Part shown: positions 51,901-61,079 of the stretch, one piece after another
Numbering within the stretch: the first letter of the stretch is position 1
Layout of the letters: each line of letters opens with the position of its first letter
From: SB11 sp965222995
GTDB taxonomy: Bacteria; Bacteroidota; Bacteroidia; UBA8524
NCBI GenBank assembly: GCA_965222995.1
Contig: OZ244977.1
Span: 620,001 to 684,000, forward strand
Direction of reading: 5' to 3'
Length of the DNA: 64,000 nucleotides
The notes under the pieces: model-generated
Database searches by the model: none
What the model was told of the DNA's origin: nothing
The model's input: only the letters and a program-made list of their open reading frames with translations
Program-made: the position numbers and the translations under genes

Positions 51901-52632
51901 ATGATACAATTAACTAACAGATTTTCACTACATAAATATGCAAAGTTAGCAGGGGCTATCTACATTATTATAGCTATTGTTGGAGGGTTTAGTATAGGCA
52001 CCATGCCTTCTAAATTATTTGTAGCAGGTGATGCGAATACAACTGCCCAAAATATTATTAATAATCCTGTTTTATTTCACGCCGGAATTGCAGGAGACAT
52101 TGTAGTTATAGTATTAGAGGTATTGCTAACCGTAATGCTGTACAACTTGTTTAAAGCTGTGAGTGCAACTTGGGTAAAAGTAGCAACATTTTCCAGGTTG
52201 GCTATGGCTATTGTTATGGCGGTTAATCTGTTAAATTATTTTGTGCCAGTTATTTTGCTAAATGGGAAAGATTATCTTAACACATTTACCCAAGAACAAT
52301 TAAATTCTTTAACTCTTGTTTTTTTACAAGCCCATAAATATGGTGAGTATGTATGGCAGCTATTTTTTGGCTTACATATGTTTGCATTGGGTCGGGTGAT
52401 AATTAAATCAGGCTATTTCCACAAGGCAATAGGTATACTTATACTATTGGGTAGCTTAGGCTATGGCGGTGATAGTTTTGTAAGGTTTGTTGGGCTTAAT
52501 GTAGGTTTTGTACCTATTGTTATTGGGGTATTTCTTGCTGTGGCTGTAATAGGTGAGTTAGCCCTAGCATTTTGGCTACTAATTAAAGGTGTAAATAACA
52601 GGTGGAGGAAAGCACTAGCAGCTACTTCTTAG
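51901..52632 (+). CDS. DUF4386 domain membrane protein
   Basis: A 243-residue protein with about six helices (for example LAGAIYIIIAIVGGFSIG, AGIAGDIVVIVLEVLLTVMLYNL, FGLHMFALGRVIIKSGY, GVFLAVAVIGELALAFWLLI). The N-terminal KYAKLAGAIYIIIAIVGGF and the middle YLNTFTQEQLNSLTLVFL fit DUF4386. Function unknown. It overlaps the end of the Crp/Fnr gene by 11 bp, tail to tail. Confidence 0.85.
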   Translation: MIQLTNRFSLHKYAKLAGAIYIIIAIVGGFSIGTMPSKLFVAGDANTTAQNIINNPVLFHAGIAGDIVVIVLEVLLTVMLYNLFKAVSATWVKVATFSRLAMAIVMAVNLLNYFVPVILLNGKDYLNTFTQEQLNSLTLVFLQAHKYGEYVWQLFFGLHMFALGRVIIKSGYFHKAIGILILLGSLGYGGDSFVRFVGLNVGFVPIVIGVFLAVAVIGELALAFWLLIKGVNNRWRKALAATS

Positions 52633-53200
52633 TAATGATTCTTTTCCTAAGTCTGCTTAGCGACTCTGGCTTTATACCTAAATAACTGGCTATTTGGTGT
52701 TGAGGTACTCGGTTTAGTAAACTAGGTCTTTTTTCAAGTAGGTTTAGGTAACGTTCTTCAGGAGAAGAGGTTATAAAAGCAGAATATTCTTCTTGTACTG
52801 TTCCTGCGTTCCGTTCAATTTCAGAGCGTATTATAGGTTCAAGCTTTGGAAATTTTTTGCACATTGCCTCTTCTTTTTCTTTTGTGCCTACCGTAAGTGA
52901 ACAATCTTCAGCACAAACTAAAAAGTGTTTAGATGGGATTTGGTTAATGTAGCTGGTAAAAGAGGCTACAGGTTGCCCTTCTGTAAAAAATGCAGTGGTC
53001 TTTTCTTCCCCATCAATAATATAGTATTGACGCACACAGCCTTTTAAAACCATATAGCATTCTTTAGATATATCGCCTTCGTTAAGTAATACCGTACCTT
53101 TATTATAAGATTTAACTATAATATTTTCAGCTATGGCTTTGGCTTCTTCTTCGTTAAGAGAGGGGAAGCTTGAGATAATATCTGTAAGCTCTATATCCAT
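52622..53200 (-). CDS. Crp/Fnr family transcription regulator
   Basis: About 192 residues from ATG at 53200; an in-frame ATG at 53224 adds eight residues. A cyclic-nucleotide-binding barrel (about 20-115, with YNKGTVLLNEGDISKECYMVLKGCVRQYY) precedes a C-terminal helix-turn-helix reading VPQHQIASYLGIKPESLSRLRKR. The Arg and Glu pair that binds cAMP is not obvious, so the ligand is unknown. Such regulators are frequent in Bacteroidota and often control a neighbouring membrane protein, here perhaps the DUF4386 gene that faces it. Confidence 0.88.
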   Translation of the reverse strand: MDIELTDIISSFPSLNEEEAKAIAENIIVKSYNKGTVLLNEGDISKECYMVLKGCVRQYYIIDGEEKTTAFFTEGQPVASFTSYINQIPSKHFLVCAEDCSLTVGTKEKEEAMCKKFPKLEPIIRSEIERNAGTVQEEYSAFITSSPEERYLNLLEKRPSLLNRVPQHQIASYLGIKPESLSRLRKRIITKK

Positions 53201-53245
53201 AAAGCTAATATAAAAGAATTTCATTGGGATATATACTAAAGGAAC

Positions 53246-54832
53246 TTATAACTTTAACACTTTAAACTGTACACGACGATTGTTTTGCCTGCCCTCTTTT
53301 GTTTTATTGGTATCGATGGGTTGGGTATCGGCATACCCTTCATAATTTAGCCTTGACGGTGAGATGCCAAAAGTAAGCAAATAATTTACTACTGCTTGTG
53401 CCCTTTCTTTTGAAAGTTCAATATTGCGCTCTTTAGTTCCTGTATTATCAGTATGTCCTGAGATTTCAATTTCCATAGTTGGATAATCCAGTAACGTAGC
53501 TACCAAAGAGTCGAGAGCTTTGAACGATTTTGGCAGTAATTCTGCTTTATCTGTATCAAAAAATATATTCTTTATAATAAAGGTTTTGCCCACTTTGTAA
53601 GTAGAGGTATCAACTATTTCAGTAGTTCTACGTACTTCATTTTTCAAACTATCGGGAACGGTAATAGTATTGCAAACACATTCATCATCTTTAGCTACCT
53701 CCCAAACAAAAATATCATCAATGTAGTAGTAGGCTTCTTCTTTCCCTTTATACTTTACTATGGTTTTGTTTTGTGCCCCAAGAGCTTTAAAACCCCCAAT
53801 AATGAAATACTGTTCTCCGCCGTAAGCATTATACAACCCTGTTAGTTGCATCCATTCTTTAGTTTTCACCAACATTTGTTTAGGCTTATTTATAATATCA
53901 GGCACTGGGAGATATTGGCTATTGTAATGAAACTTAAGTAAACGATGGTTGAACTTAAAACCAATTGCATCGGTTGCTAAACCTGATTTATAACTTAGTT
54001 TGAAGAATACTTTGCAGCAATATTTTTTCCCTGCTTCTAATGGTTTTTTTAAGTGATTTTCTAAATACTCCAGGTACTCGTTATTGCTATATAAGCGTAT
54101 ACCACAATACTTTTTTCCGAAACGGGCTGTTTTTTTATGCCTGAAATAATCGGGAGTTCCTGCTGCCATATACCAGCCATAAACGAACGTGTCGGCTAGG
54201 TTTGTTATCTCAAAATCACCTTCTTCTCTTTCATACTTCAGGTTTTCGAAGCTGTAATTTTCAATTAAATTTTGTGCTGTATCAAACAAATAAAAGCCAG
54301 TATCTTTTAGCAAATCAACTACCTCAGGGGTAGGAACTTCAAATCGTGCTTTATTAAAATAAGTGTAAGTGCCTGTGCCATCATTGGCAACCAGTTCTCC
54401 ATAGGCTTTTCCTTTTAAGAAGTAGGTAACCAGCATAGTATCTATAGAAACCGGTTCTATTTTAAAGCTATCGGTAGTGTAATTGTAGGTACCTGTAGTA
54501 AAGTACTCTTGTTTTTTAAGTATTCCCCTTTTGTAGTATTCTTTTTTTAATAAATCTCCTTGTGTACTATAGTACTCCCAAACACCCATAGGTTTACTTT
54601 TTTTCCACCTCACTTTGTACTTTTCTTTTAGGGCAGTTTCTCCATTTTCATAATAATACACCCACTTTCCTTTTTTTATTTTTCTAACATCATAGCCATA
54701 AGTAATTTTTACGCGAAAGTCTTTGTATTCACCTTCACTTTTAATTTCTCCATTTGGATAATATTTAGTGTCTGTTTGTCCTTGTGCATTGAAAACTGAT
54801 AGAAATAATATGAAGGATAAAAATAGTTTCAT
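53246..54832 (-). CDS. OmpA-family lipid-independent envelope protein with YwqK-type N-terminus
   Basis: 528 residues: signal peptide (1-18), then YYPNGEIKSEGEYKD, YYENGETALKEKYKV and YYSTQGDLLKKEYYKRG repeats of the YwqK/MORN style (about 22-110), a middle domain resembling a jellyroll (about 190-390, with FENLKYEREEGDFEITNLADTF-type start), and a C-terminal OmpA peptidoglycan-binding domain. In that domain ISGHTDNTGTKERNIELSKERAQAVVNYLL and RRVQFKVLKL are clear. No lipobox Cys is seen. It likely links the outer membrane to the wall. Confidence 0.88.
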   Translation of the reverse strand: MKLFLSFILFLSVFNAQGQTDTKYYPNGEIKSEGEYKDFRVKITYGYDVRKIKKGKWVYYYENGETALKEKYKVRWKKSKPMGVWEYYSTQGDLLKKEYYKRGILKKQEYFTTGTYNYTTDSFKIEPVSIDTMLVTYFLKGKAYGELVANDGTGTYTYFNKARFEVPTPEVVDLLKDTGFYLFDTAQNLIENYSFENLKYEREEGDFEITNLADTFVYGWYMAAGTPDYFRHKKTARFGKKYCGIRLYSNNEYLEYLENHLKKPLEAGKKYCCKVFFKLSYKSGLATDAIGFKFNHRLLKFHYNSQYLPVPDIINKPKQMLVKTKEWMQLTGLYNAYGGEQYFIIGGFKALGAQNKTIVKYKGKEEAYYYIDDIFVWEVAKDDECVCNTITVPDSLKNEVRRTTEIVDTSTYKVGKTFIIKNIFFDTDKAELLPKSFKALDSLVATLLDYPTMEIEISGHTDNTGTKERNIELSKERAQAVVNYLLTFGISPSRLNYEGYADTQPIDTNKTKEGRQNNRRVQFKVLKL

Positions 54833-54871
54833 GCTTTATGACTAAACGTGCACTTTTGTGAAAAATTTTAG

Positions 54872-56098
54872 TTGAGCAATATAAACACGAAATATGATGT
54901 TTTGGTAGTGGGAGGTGGCGCAGCAGGTTTTTTCGCTGCTATATCAGCCAAACTGCATAACCCTCTGCTAAAAGTAGCTATTGTAGAAAAAAGTAATAAA
55001 GTATTAAGTAAAGTAAAAATCTCAGGGGGTGGACGTTGTAATGTAACACACAACTGTTTTGAACTGAAAAAGCTTTGCAGCCACTACCCAAGAGGGGAAA
55101 AAGAATTGAGGCAAGTTTTTAAGCAATTTGCTGTTGAAGACACCATTGAGTGGTTTGAGACAAGAGGGGTAAAGCTTAAAACCGAAGAGGACGGAAGAAT
55201 GTTTCCTGTTACTAACAACTCGCAAACTATTATTAATTGTTTATTAAGCGAAACAAAAAGACTGGAGGTTGAGATACTACTACAAACCTCTGTTACAAAG
55301 TTGGGTGCAAAAGAAAGTCATTTTCAACTAACAACTAATAACCAACAACTAACATCAAACAAATTAATTATAGCTACAGGTGGTAGCCCCAAGCTAAGTG
55401 GTTTACAGTGGCTGAAAGACTTAGGGCATGAAATTGTGCATCCTGTCCCGTCGTTGTTTACGTTTAATATGCCTAATAACCCTATTACAACCCTTATGGG
55501 GGTTAGTGTACCCCAAGCAAAAGTGAAAATTATTGGAACTAAGTTAAGCTATTCAGGGGCATTGTTAATTACGCATTGGGGAATGAGCGGTCCGGCTATT
55601 TTAAAATTGTCCGCATGGGGAGCAAGGTGGTTAGCAGAAAATAACTACTGTTTTAAGATTTCTGTTAATTGGCAAGAAGCTAAAAATGAGGAAGATGTTC
55701 GTAGTTATTTGAGTGATTTTAAAAATAAGAATAAACTAAAATTACTTGCTAACGCACGACCTTATGACTTACCTAAACGCTTATGGGTATACTTTTTAAA
55801 ACGGTTAGAAATTGCCGGCGATATGCAATGGGCAAACCTGAAAAAACAAGATTTTAACCGTTTGGTGAATACGTTTTTTAATGATGAGTATGAAGTAAGG
55901 GGTAAAACCACGTTTAAAGAAGAGTTTGTAACGGCAGGGGGAGTAAGTTTACAAAGTGTAGATATGCAAACCATGCAAAGTAAACGGGTACCCAACTTAT
56001 ATTTTGCCGGAGAGGTGCTGGATATTGATGGAATAACTGGAGGTTTTAATTTTCAAGCTGCCTGGAGTACGGGCTTGGTGGCAGGTAAATTACTTTAA
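54872..56098 (+). CDS. BaiN/RdsA family NAD(P)/FAD-dependent oxidoreductase (HI0933-like)
   Basis: A 408-residue flavoprotein: FAD site YDVLVVGGGAAGFFAAISA, then KVKISGGGRCNVTHNC, the signature of the family, and a C-terminal NLYFAGEVLDIDGITGGFNFQAAWSTG. One member, E. coli YhiN/RdsA, was reported as a 23S rRNA dihydrouridine synthase (from memory); others reduce steroid or quinone-like substrates. It starts with TTG at 54872, 39 bp from the OmpA gene start on the other strand. Codons at 55325-55360 are unusually rich in AAC and TAA-like units. Confidence 0.9.
   Translation: MSNINTKYDVLVVGGGAAGFFAAISAKLHNPLLKVAIVEKSNKVLSKVKISGGGRCNVTHNCFELKKLCSHYPRGEKELRQVFKQFAVEDTIEWFETRGVKLKTEEDGRMFPVTNNSQTIINCLLSETKRLEVEILLQTSVTKLGAKESHFQLTTNNQQLTSNKLIIATGGSPKLSGLQWLKDLGHEIVHPVPSLFTFNMPNNPITTLMGVSVPQAKVKIIGTKLSYSGALLITHWGMSGPAILKLSAWGARWLAENNYCFKISVNWQEAKNEEDVRSYLSDFKNKNKLKLLANARPYDLPKRLWVYFLKRLEIAGDMQWANLKKQDFNRLVNTFFNDEYEVRGKTTFKEEFVTAGGVSLQSVDMQTMQSKRVPNLYFAGEVLDIDGITGGFNFQAAWSTGLVAGKLL
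55325..55360. repeat. AACTAAC-type low-complexity run inside the BaiN-like gene
   Basis: CAACTAACAACTAATAACC continues as similar units and encodes QLTTNNQQLTSNK. Its sequence type matches the G-poor leaders before hutH and ychF. Confidence 0.45.
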
Positions 56099-56216
56099 TT
56101 CTAAGGATTTGAAAGGTGTGTATTTTAAGAAACTGACACTAAAGTTGTAATATTTTAATACTTTAGCGTTTCTAAAATCGCTGTTGGTGCGATAAGATTA
56201 CCATTAAACTGACCGA

Positions 56217-57968
56217 ATGACTGACGACTTTAGGCGAATTAAGCTTAGGCTAAAAGGTAGTTATATCTTCCTTATCGTGTTGGTATTAGTGGTTATTCTG
56301 ATAAGTAGAACTGTCATTTACCAAAAACTGTTTGCCAGCGATGATATCTCACTAATTACAAATGCAAGAGAACAGTTATACTGTAGTCAGAAGATTACAT
56401 TATTAGCAATAAATATTTCACAAGAAGTTCAAGAGGAACGAAAATCTATTACTAATGATATGGATTCTCTTAATCTTCTCCTCACCAAATTCAAAGAAAG
56501 ACATTCTGAGTTAATGGAAGGTAAGAAGATTTTTAAAAATGATATAAAAGCAGAAAATGGTAAGAATGCGGAAGAAATTTTCTCTGACTTAGATACTCAC
56601 TTTTCTGAATTTGTAAGTAGTGTTAAGAATTTCCTGAAAAACACAAATGATAAAAGAAAGACAGCTAGAGAAATAGAAGCAATAAAAGAAAGAAATGATG
56701 TTTTTTTAATTTCAGTTAATAAAGTTTTAAAAGAGGGGAGAATTAAGGCAGGTAAAAGGTTTGTAGCGGTACGGCAAACCATGTTTTGGATTCCCATTTT
56801 TGTAATTGCAGTTTCAATATTAGGCTATGTTTTTATCTTTCTGCCTGTGATGAGAAAGCTAGACAAAAGCTCTAACTGGATGGAGAGTGTAACCGAGCGA
56901 CTTTCATTAGCTACGAAAACGGGCAACATTGGCATTTGGGAATATGATGTTCTTAAAGATAATTTAATTTGGGATGATACCATGTACTCTATGTATGGTA
57001 TGTCAAAAAAGGGGAAAAGTGATGGTAATCATATACGGAATTGGTTTGCCAAAATACATCCTAGTGAAGTAAGAAGAGTTAAAAAAGAATTGTATGAAAC
57101 ATTAAAGACAGGTATACCTATAGATAGTGAATTTAGAATTGTTTGGGAGGATAAATCGATACATCATATTTATGCAAAGGCAGTTACAACAAAAAATAAT
57201 AAGGGTAAAGTAATAACCGTTACCGGAACTAATTTAGATATTACCTCTATTAAAGAAGCTGAGAAAGAATTAAAAACAACAATAAGCATAGTTGGAGAGC
57301 AAAATAGTCGCTTATTGAATTTTGCTTATATAGTATCGCATAATTTGCGCTCCCATGCAGGGAATTTTCAAATGGTGCTTAATATTCTGGAAACTGCTGA
57401 AAACGAGGAAGAAAAAAATGAAATGGTGGAGTACCTAAAGGGTATTTCAGAAAACTTATCAGAGACTATTGCACACCTTAATGAGGTGGTACAAATACAA
57501 ACACAACCCAATGTATCAAGAGAAAAAATAAATTTAAGCGAGTATGTTGATAGAACTATAAAGATTGTTCAAGGAGAACTAAGTGCCAAAGGAGGGAAAA
57601 TTATAAATAAAATTCCAAGTGATGTTGAAATAGAATTTAATGTTGCATACTTGGAAAGTGTGTTGCTAAACTTTCTGACCAACGGTATTAAATACAGTCA
57701 TCCTGATAGAGTACCTGAAATTATGTTAGATGTTGAGTACCAAAACCAACAATCTGTTTTAATAATAAGTGATAATGGTAGTGGAATAGATTTGAAGAAA
57801 TATGGAGAAAAACTATTTGGATTGTATAAAACATTTCATACAAATGCAGATTCTAAAGGAATAGGGTTATTTATAACAAAAAACCAAATAGAAGCAATGG
57901 GGGGTAGAATAGAGGTTGAAAGTGAAGTGGGTATAGGTACAACCTTTAAAATATTTTTTAAGAAATAA
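56217..57968 (+). CDS. PAS-domain sensor histidine kinase
   Basis: 583 residues: membrane helix about 14-36, an extracytoplasmic helical sensor region (about 40-185), a second helix 188-210, a PAS domain (about 228-345, with NIGIWEYDVLKDNLIWDDTMYSMYG), and a kinase core. The phospho-acceptor is His375 in YIVSHNLRSHAGNFQ, a Bacteroidota variant of the HisKA box. N box SVLLNFLTNGIKYSHP and G boxes SDNGSGIDLKK and SKGIGLFITKNQIEAMGG follow. A response regulator gene starts 14 bp downstream, its likely partner. ATG at 56217. Confidence 0.94.
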   Translation: MTDDFRRIKLRLKGSYIFLIVLVLVVILISRTVIYQKLFASDDISLITNAREQLYCSQKITLLAINISQEVQEERKSITNDMDSLNLLLTKFKERHSELMEGKKIFKNDIKAENGKNAEEIFSDLDTHFSEFVSSVKNFLKNTNDKRKTAREIEAIKERNDVFLISVNKVLKEGRIKAGKRFVAVRQTMFWIPIFVIAVSILGYVFIFLPVMRKLDKSSNWMESVTERLSLATKTGNIGIWEYDVLKDNLIWDDTMYSMYGMSKKGKSDGNHIRNWFAKIHPSEVRRVKKELYETLKTGIPIDSEFRIVWEDKSIHHIYAKAVTTKNNKGKVITVTGTNLDITSIKEAEKELKTTISIVGEQNSRLLNFAYIVSHNLRSHAGNFQMVLNILETAENEEEKNEMVEYLKGISENLSETIAHLNEVVQIQTQPNVSREKINLSEYVDRTIKIVQGELSAKGGKIINKIPSDVEIEFNVAYLESVLLNFLTNGIKYSHPDRVPEIMLDVEYQNQQSVLIISDNGSGIDLKKYGEKLFGLYKTFHTNADSKGIGLFITKNQIEAMGGRIEVESEVGIGTTFKIFFKK

Positions 57969-57982
57969 TAAATTGCAAATAA

Positions 57983-58384
57983 GTGAAAGCGTACGTTGTT
58001 GATGATGATATTGTTTATACCATGGGTATAAAACGGTTGTTAAAAAGAATGAACCAAACCCAAGAGGTTGCTTTTTTTGATAATGGTAAGCAGGCATTTG
58101 ATGAGCTAATTGCCAATAAAGATAACCTTGAACAATTGCCTAATGTAATTCTTCTTGATATTAATATGCCTGTAATGGACGGGTGGGAGTTTCTTAAAGC
58201 TTATACTAAAGCCAAAGCGCAGTTGTGTAAGAAAATAATTATTTACATGATAAGCTCATCTATTAACCCCAGTGATATAGAAAAGGCCAAAGCTTTTGAA
58301 GATATAACCGAGTATTTAGAAAAACCTGTAACCTTAGAAGACTTGCAGCAAATGTTAGAAGCCAGTACACACCCTAGAAAATAG
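57983..58384 (+). CDS. Single-domain response regulator
   Basis: A 133-residue receiver domain with Asp7-Asp8-Asp9, phospho-acceptor Asp59 in VILLDINMPVMDGWEF and the late Lys in EYLEKPV. No output domain, so it may act by protein contact or as a phosphate relay. It starts with GTG at 57983 and lies 14 bp after the PAS kinase gene. Its stop is 4 bp from that of ychF on the opposite strand. Confidence 0.94.
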   Translation: MKAYVVDDDIVYTMGIKRLLKRMNQTQEVAFFDNGKQAFDELIANKDNLEQLPNVILLDINMPVMDGWEFLKAYTKAKAQLCKKIIIYMISSSINPSDIEKAKAFEDITEYLEKPVTLEDLQQMLEASTHPRK

Positions 58385-58388
58385 TGGG

Positions 58389-59492
58389 TTATACATTAAA
58401 CCTAAAGTGCATCACATCTCCGTCTTGCACTACATAGTCTTTACCTTCTACATTTAATTTACCTGCATCTCTGCAAGCTGCTTCGTTGCCATATTCTACA
58501 TAATCAGCATAGTGAATAACCTCAGCGCGGATAAATCCGTTCTCAAAATCAGTATGGATTACTCCTGCGGCTTGTGGTGCTTTTGTCCCTTCAGTTATAG
58601 TCCAGGCACGTACCTCTTTTTCTCCGGCGGTAAAGTAGGTAATCAAATCAAGCAATTTATAAGCAGACTTTATCAGTTTTGATACCCCAGACTCATTCAA
58701 CCCTAAGTCTTGTAAAAACTCCATACGGTCTTCATAGCTATCCAGTTGGGTAATGTCTGCTTCAATAGCAGCACTAATTATCATAACTTCAGCCTTTTCC
58801 TCTGCAACTGCTTTCTTAAAATTTTCAGTATGTGTATTTCCTTCTACTACACTGGCTTCATCAACGTTGCATACATACAATATAGGCTTACTGGTAAGCA
58901 GCTGGTATTCTTTTAATAAAGCTTTCTCATCATCATTTTGTGCTTCAACTACGCGTGCTGATTTACCTTGCTCTAAAGTTTCTTTTAACCGTTCAAGCAA
59001 AACAGCTTCTTTTTTAGCCTGTGGGTCGCCTCCGGTTTTTGCTACTTTAGCAATTTTAGCTAACCGCTTTTCAACGGTATCAAGGTCTTTCAGTTGGAGC
59101 TCGGTATCAATAACCTCTTTGTCTCTCACAGGGTCTACACTACCATCAACATGCACCACATTGTCATTATCAAAACAGCGAACTACATGTATAATAGCGT
59201 CGGTAGTTCTTATATTCCCCAAAAATTGGTTACCCAGTCCTTCTCCTTTACTGGCCCCTTTTACTAAACCTGCTATATCTACAATCTCAATAGTTGTAGG
59301 TAATACTTTTTGAGGGTTTACAAGCTTTTCTAGCACGGATAAGCGTTCATCGGGTACAGTAATTACCCCAACATTAGGTTCTATTGTACAAAAGGGAAAG
59401 TTTGCTGCTTGTGCTTTTGCATTAGACAAACAGTTGAAAAGCGTAGATTTACCTACATTGGGAAGCCCCACTATACCACATTGAAGTGCCAT
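58389..59492 (-). CDS. ychF: Redox-regulated ATPase YchF (Obg family)
   Basis: A 367-residue P-loop protein: GLPNVGKSTLF (9-19), DIAGLVKGASKGEGLGNQFL, and a C-terminal TGS domain with DYVVQDGDVMHFRFNV. YchF binds ATP rather than GTP because its G4-like motif is altered; it associates with ribosomes and stress response. ATG at 59492; the 33 bases before it are a G-poor AACTAA-type leader, and glmM lies upstream on the same strand. Confidence 0.95.
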   Translation of the reverse strand: MALQCGIVGLPNVGKSTLFNCLSNAKAQAANFPFCTIEPNVGVITVPDERLSVLEKLVNPQKVLPTTIEIVDIAGLVKGASKGEGLGNQFLGNIRTTDAIIHVVRCFDNDNVVHVDGSVDPVRDKEVIDTELQLKDLDTVEKRLAKIAKVAKTGGDPQAKKEAVLLERLKETLEQGKSARVVEAQNDDEKALLKEYQLLTSKPILYVCNVDEASVVEGNTHTENFKKAVAEEKAEVMIISAAIEADITQLDSYEDRMEFLQDLGLNESGVSKLIKSAYKLLDLITYFTAGEKEVRAWTITEGTKAPQAAGVIHTDFENGFIRAEVIHYADYVEYGNEAACRDAGKLNVEGKDYVVQDGDVMHFRFNV

Positions 59493-59493
59493 G

Positions 59494-59526
59494 TTTAGTC
59501 TTTAGTTATTGGGTTATTAGTTATTT
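59494..59526 (-). repeat. AACTAA-type leader before ychF
   Basis: The minus strand reads as G-poor AACTAATAACCC- and AACTAAAGACTAAAC-like units ending at the ATG. Same type as the run before hutH. Confidence 0.4.
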
Positions 59527-59555
59527 GAAGCATTTGCACGTCTTCACATTGGAAG

Positions 59556-60944
59556 TTAGCCTTTCAAAATTTCGCTAATATCCATCATTATTTTTTGTGC
59601 TAAAGTATCGGCAGTACTTTTACTTGAGCTTTCTGAATATATACGGATAATTGGTTCTGTGTTAGACTTACGCAGGTGCACCCATTCTTTGTCAAATTCA
59701 ATCTTTAACCCGTCAATCATATTTACAGGCTGGGTTTTATATTTCTCACGCACTTTTTTCAATACAGCATCCAAGTCAATATCATCGGTAAGCTGAATTT
59801 TATTTTTTGAAATATGGTAATCAGGGTAAGTTTCTCGTAAAATAGAAACCATTTGGTCTTTTTGTGCTAAGTGGCTCAAGAAAAGGGCAATGCCAACCAA
59901 AGCATCACGACCGTAATGTAATTCTGGGTAAATAATACCTCCGTTTCCTTCGCCACCAATTACAGCATTTTCAGCTTTCATCGTATTTACTACATTCACC
60001 TCGCCTACTGCGCTTGCAAAGTACTCTCCTCCATGCTTTTCAGTAACATCTCTTAAAGCACGAGACGATGAAAGGTTTGATACAGTATTGCCTTTATTGT
60101 GCTGCAAAATGTAATCGGCTACAGCAACCAATGTATATTCTTCTCCAAATGGGCGACCATCTTCACTAACCAGGGCTAAACGGTCTACATCAGGGTCAAC
60201 CACAATACCCAAGTCAGCTTTGTTAAACTTCACCTCTCCACTAATAGCAGTTAAATGTTCAGGCAATGGTTCGGGGTTGTGAGGGAATTTTCCATCAGGA
60301 GTACAGTACAGTTCAATTATATCTTCAACCCCCAAAGCACGTAGCAGTTTGGGCACCGCTATACCACCTGTACTATTTACAGCATCAACAACAATTTTAT
60401 ATTTTTTAGATTTTATTGCATCAACATCTACTAAAGGTAAGTCAAGTATTTTTTTAATGTGCTTATCTATATAAGTATCATCTTTTTTGTAGGTACCTAT
60501 AGCTTCAACTTCGGGATATTCTATTTCATCAATTTTATCTGCCAAAGCCAAAACTTCAGCACCATCAGCAGCAGAAATAAACTCACCTTTTTCGTTTAAA
60601 AGTTTAAGTGCATTCCATTGTTTTGGGTTGTGGCTGGCAGTAAGTATTATTCCACCTGATGCTTTTTCATCAGGAACAGCTATTTCAACAGTAGGTGTAG
60701 TACTTAATCCTAAATCAATCACGTCAAAGCCCAAGCCCATAAGTGTTCCTACTACTAAGTGGTTTACCATCTCTCCAGAAATACGGGCGTCCCTGCCAAT
60801 AACAATAGTTTTGTTTTCGTTTCTATTTTTGAGCCATGTGCCGAAAGCAGTAGTAAACTTTACTATATCGCTTGGTGTTAAACCGTTTCCGGCTTGACCG
60901 CCAATAGTTCCTCTGATGCCTGAAATAGACTTAATAAGTGTCAT
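59556..60944 (-). CDS. glmM: Phosphoglucosamine mutase
   Basis: A 462-residue alpha-D-phosphohexomutase. Phospho-serine Ser104 lies in LTASHNPKQWNAL, the metal loop is DPDVDRLAL, the sugar-binding segment is GEGNGGIIYPE, and the C-terminal phosphate-binding RKSNTEPIIRIYSES closes the active site. It converts glucosamine-6-phosphate to glucosamine-1-phosphate for peptidoglycan and LPS. The GEGNG motif favours GlmM over phosphoglucomutase, though phosphomannomutase activity cannot be excluded. Confidence 0.9.
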   Translation of the reverse strand: MTLIKSISGIRGTIGGQAGNGLTPSDIVKFTTAFGTWLKNRNENKTIVIGRDARISGEMVNHLVVGTLMGLGFDVIDLGLSTTPTVEIAVPDEKASGGIILTASHNPKQWNALKLLNEKGEFISAADGAEVLALADKIDEIEYPEVEAIGTYKKDDTYIDKHIKKILDLPLVDVDAIKSKKYKIVVDAVNSTGGIAVPKLLRALGVEDIIELYCTPDGKFPHNPEPLPEHLTAISGEVKFNKADLGIVVDPDVDRLALVSEDGRPFGEEYTLVAVADYILQHNKGNTVSNLSSSRALRDVTEKHGGEYFASAVGEVNVVNTMKAENAVIGGEGNGGIIYPELHYGRDALVGIALFLSHLAQKDQMVSILRETYPDYHISKNKIQLTDDIDLDAVLKKVREKYKTQPVNMIDGLKIEFDKEWVHLRKSNTEPIIRIYSESSSKSTADTLAQKIMMDISEILKG

Positions 60945-61079
60945 AATTTTTTAGAAGGGTGCAAAAATAGTAAACCTATAGCAACTGTACTACCGTTTTT
61001 TAACCTAAAAAAATTTAACATTAGTTAACATTCGCAGTTTGTATTTTCGCAGTTTATAATCAACCAGCAAAACAACATT

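Noticed and set aside
58753..59313. Plus-strand frame of 186 codons over ychF
   Set aside because: It is antisense to a clear ychF gene, is Ser/Thr-rich in the manner of shadow frames, and has no family features.
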